Shown here in pieces: positions 63,364 through 64,000 of a stretch of DNA of 64,000 bases. Every line of letters starts with the position of its first letter. The stretch's first letter is position 1. The DNA lies in NCBI RefSeq assembly GCF_024055595.1, contig NZ_JAMXOF010000001.1:1240001-1304000 (forward strand), read 5' to 3'. This DNA is from Mucilaginibacter aurantiaciroseus (lineage in GTDB: Bacteria; Bacteroidota; Bacteroidia; Sphingobacteriales; Sphingobacteriaceae). A program made the position numbers and the translations under genes. Below the pieces are notes generated by a model. That model ran no database searches. It was given only the letters and a program-made list of their open reading frames with translations, and had not been told where the DNA came from.

Positions 63364-64000
63364 TCACTTCTCCCACCCTGTTTTTTTCAGGGCCGGGTCG
63401 TTTTCTTTAGCCAGGAAATCGTTATTTGATAATGAGCCTGCATCCCATTCAAGTATAGCTTTATTTGGCACCACATCCACAGGTGTTTTCCACGAGGTTG
63501 AGGTTTCGTTATATGCCAAATTGCTTTGCAACGAGTAGCAGGAAATGATACTCCAGCGCGGTTTATCAGATAAATTAGCTTCCGACCGGTGCAGCAGGTT
63601 ACTGTGAAAGAACAGGGCATCGCCCGGCTCAATTTCGCAATACACCAGTTCCATAGTTTGCAGGGCGTTGTTCACCATAGTCATATCTGCCCCAACCTGC
63701 TCGCCGGTGAAACCGTGGTTTACCCGGCCCAGTTTGTGCGAGCCTTTTATCACCTGCAGGCAGCCGTTCTCTTTGTTGGCTTTAGTAAGTGCTACCATAA
63801 CACTCATCAATTGATTTGGGAACATAAATTGGTTTTTGTACCAATAGCCGTAATCCTGGTGCCACTCCCAAGCGCCGCCAACCTTGGGCTCTTTCTGCAT
63901 TAATTTAGAGTGAAAATGGCAAACAGGCGCATCGCCATCAAGCAATTGCCCAACCGGGTTTATCATCTTTTCGCACCGGGTTAAATAGCCAAACACATCG
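63364..64000 (-). CDS. phytanoyl-CoA dioxygenase-like Fe(II)/2-oxoglutarate oxygenase (5' end cut off by window edge)
   Basis: The visible 212 residues run to the window end without a start. Metal ligands of the PhyH family are seen in 'AWEWHQDYGYWYKNQ' (H-x-D) and the distal His in 'FFHSNLLHRSEANLSD', followed by the 2-oxoglutarate-binding Arg in 'KPRWSIISCY'. Such oxygenases hydroxylate lipids or secondary metabolites. The substrate is unknown and the N-terminus lies outside the window. Confidence 0.9.
   Translation of the reverse strand, partial: DVFGYLTRCEKMINPVGQLLDGDAPVCHFHSKLMQKEPKVGGAWEWHQDYGYWYKNQFMFPNQLMSVMVALTKANKENGCLQVIKGSHKLGRVNHGFTGEQVGADMTMVNNALQTMELVYCEIEPGDALFFHSNLLHRSEANLSDKPRWSIISCYSLQSNLAYNETSTSWKTPVDVVPNKAILEWDAGSLSNNDFLAKENDPALKKTGWEK

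Overview
The window reads as a chromosomal segment of a Bacteroidota bacterium, most likely of the Sphingobacteriaceae (Mucilaginibacter/Pedobacter-like). The reasons are moderate GC with AT-rich spacers, TTTG-N(17-21)-TAnnTTTG promoters, weak Shine-Dalgarno signals, a '[10 protein letters not shown]' GyrA, a Bacteroidota-type LptD, a GH92 mannosidase, futalosine-pathway menaquinone genes and many degenerate palindromes between genes. The genus is inference. No phage, integrase, transposase, CRISPR array, rRNA or tRNA was seen.

Layout. 1-2862 (-): MATE transporter (cut by the window edge), AlbA_2 protein, GNAT, DUF4442. 3059-3259: small lipoprotein. 3337-3635: SDR remnant. 3714-8743 (-): gyrA and two secreted TPR proteins, closed by a 15-bp hairpin. 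8922-9290: decayed secreted gene. 9315-12615 (-): hemF, an MFS transporter, a cold-shock protein with a readable promoter and terminator, and a small secreted protein. 12885-13689: broken SDR gene. 13837-16513 (-): mqnA, a histidine phosphatase, mqnE. 16709-17134: lipoprotein gene with an in-frame amber codon. 17237-23571: sulfur-amino-acid region: cystathionine-synthase-type PLP enzyme, then promoter, SAM riboswitch, a 36-codon upstream ORF ending in five Cys codons, metY, metX, hom and a terminator. 23715-32560: GT87-like membrane protein; lptD-cinA-E2 (-); amidase-mlaD (+). 32719-38065: core-MetE-like protein, rnz, STAS protein, purC, phoH, SAM hydrolase. 38491-43262: MsbA-like ABC exporter, beta-CASP hydrolase, zinc-ribbon membrane protein, DinB. 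43356-48196: dead secreted ORF, palindromes, serA, serC, rpe, scoB/scoA. 48341-54702: disordered hydrophilic protein, msrA, DUF3820, XRE regulator, aldo/keto reductase pair, Gly/Asn/Arg-rich secreted protein, sorbosone-dehydrogenase-like lipoprotein. 54852-57611 (-): TrpXYZ-type ABC importer followed by a 46-aa peptide ending W-I-C-C-C. 57729-58178: decayed secreted gene. 58243-64000: methionine/kynurenine-type aminotransferase with an omega-amidase, GH92 mannosidase, and a phytanoyl-CoA dioxygenase-like protein cut by the edge.

Main themes. (1) Methionine, cysteine and SAM metabolism recurs: the riboswitch-controlled metY-metX-hom operon, the PLP enzyme, a core-MetE, a SAM hydrolase, MsrA, and an aminotransferase plus omega-amidase pair that could serve methionine salvage. 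(2) The most unusual element is the metY leader, where a SAM riboswitch sits 8 nt before a small ORF ending in a poly-cysteine run. This suggests two-input (SAM and Cys-tRNA) control, which is an inference. (3) At least six gene remnants with stops or frameshifts show active gene decay. (4) Several families of palindromic repeats sit just past stop codons; one supplies the last codons of scoA.
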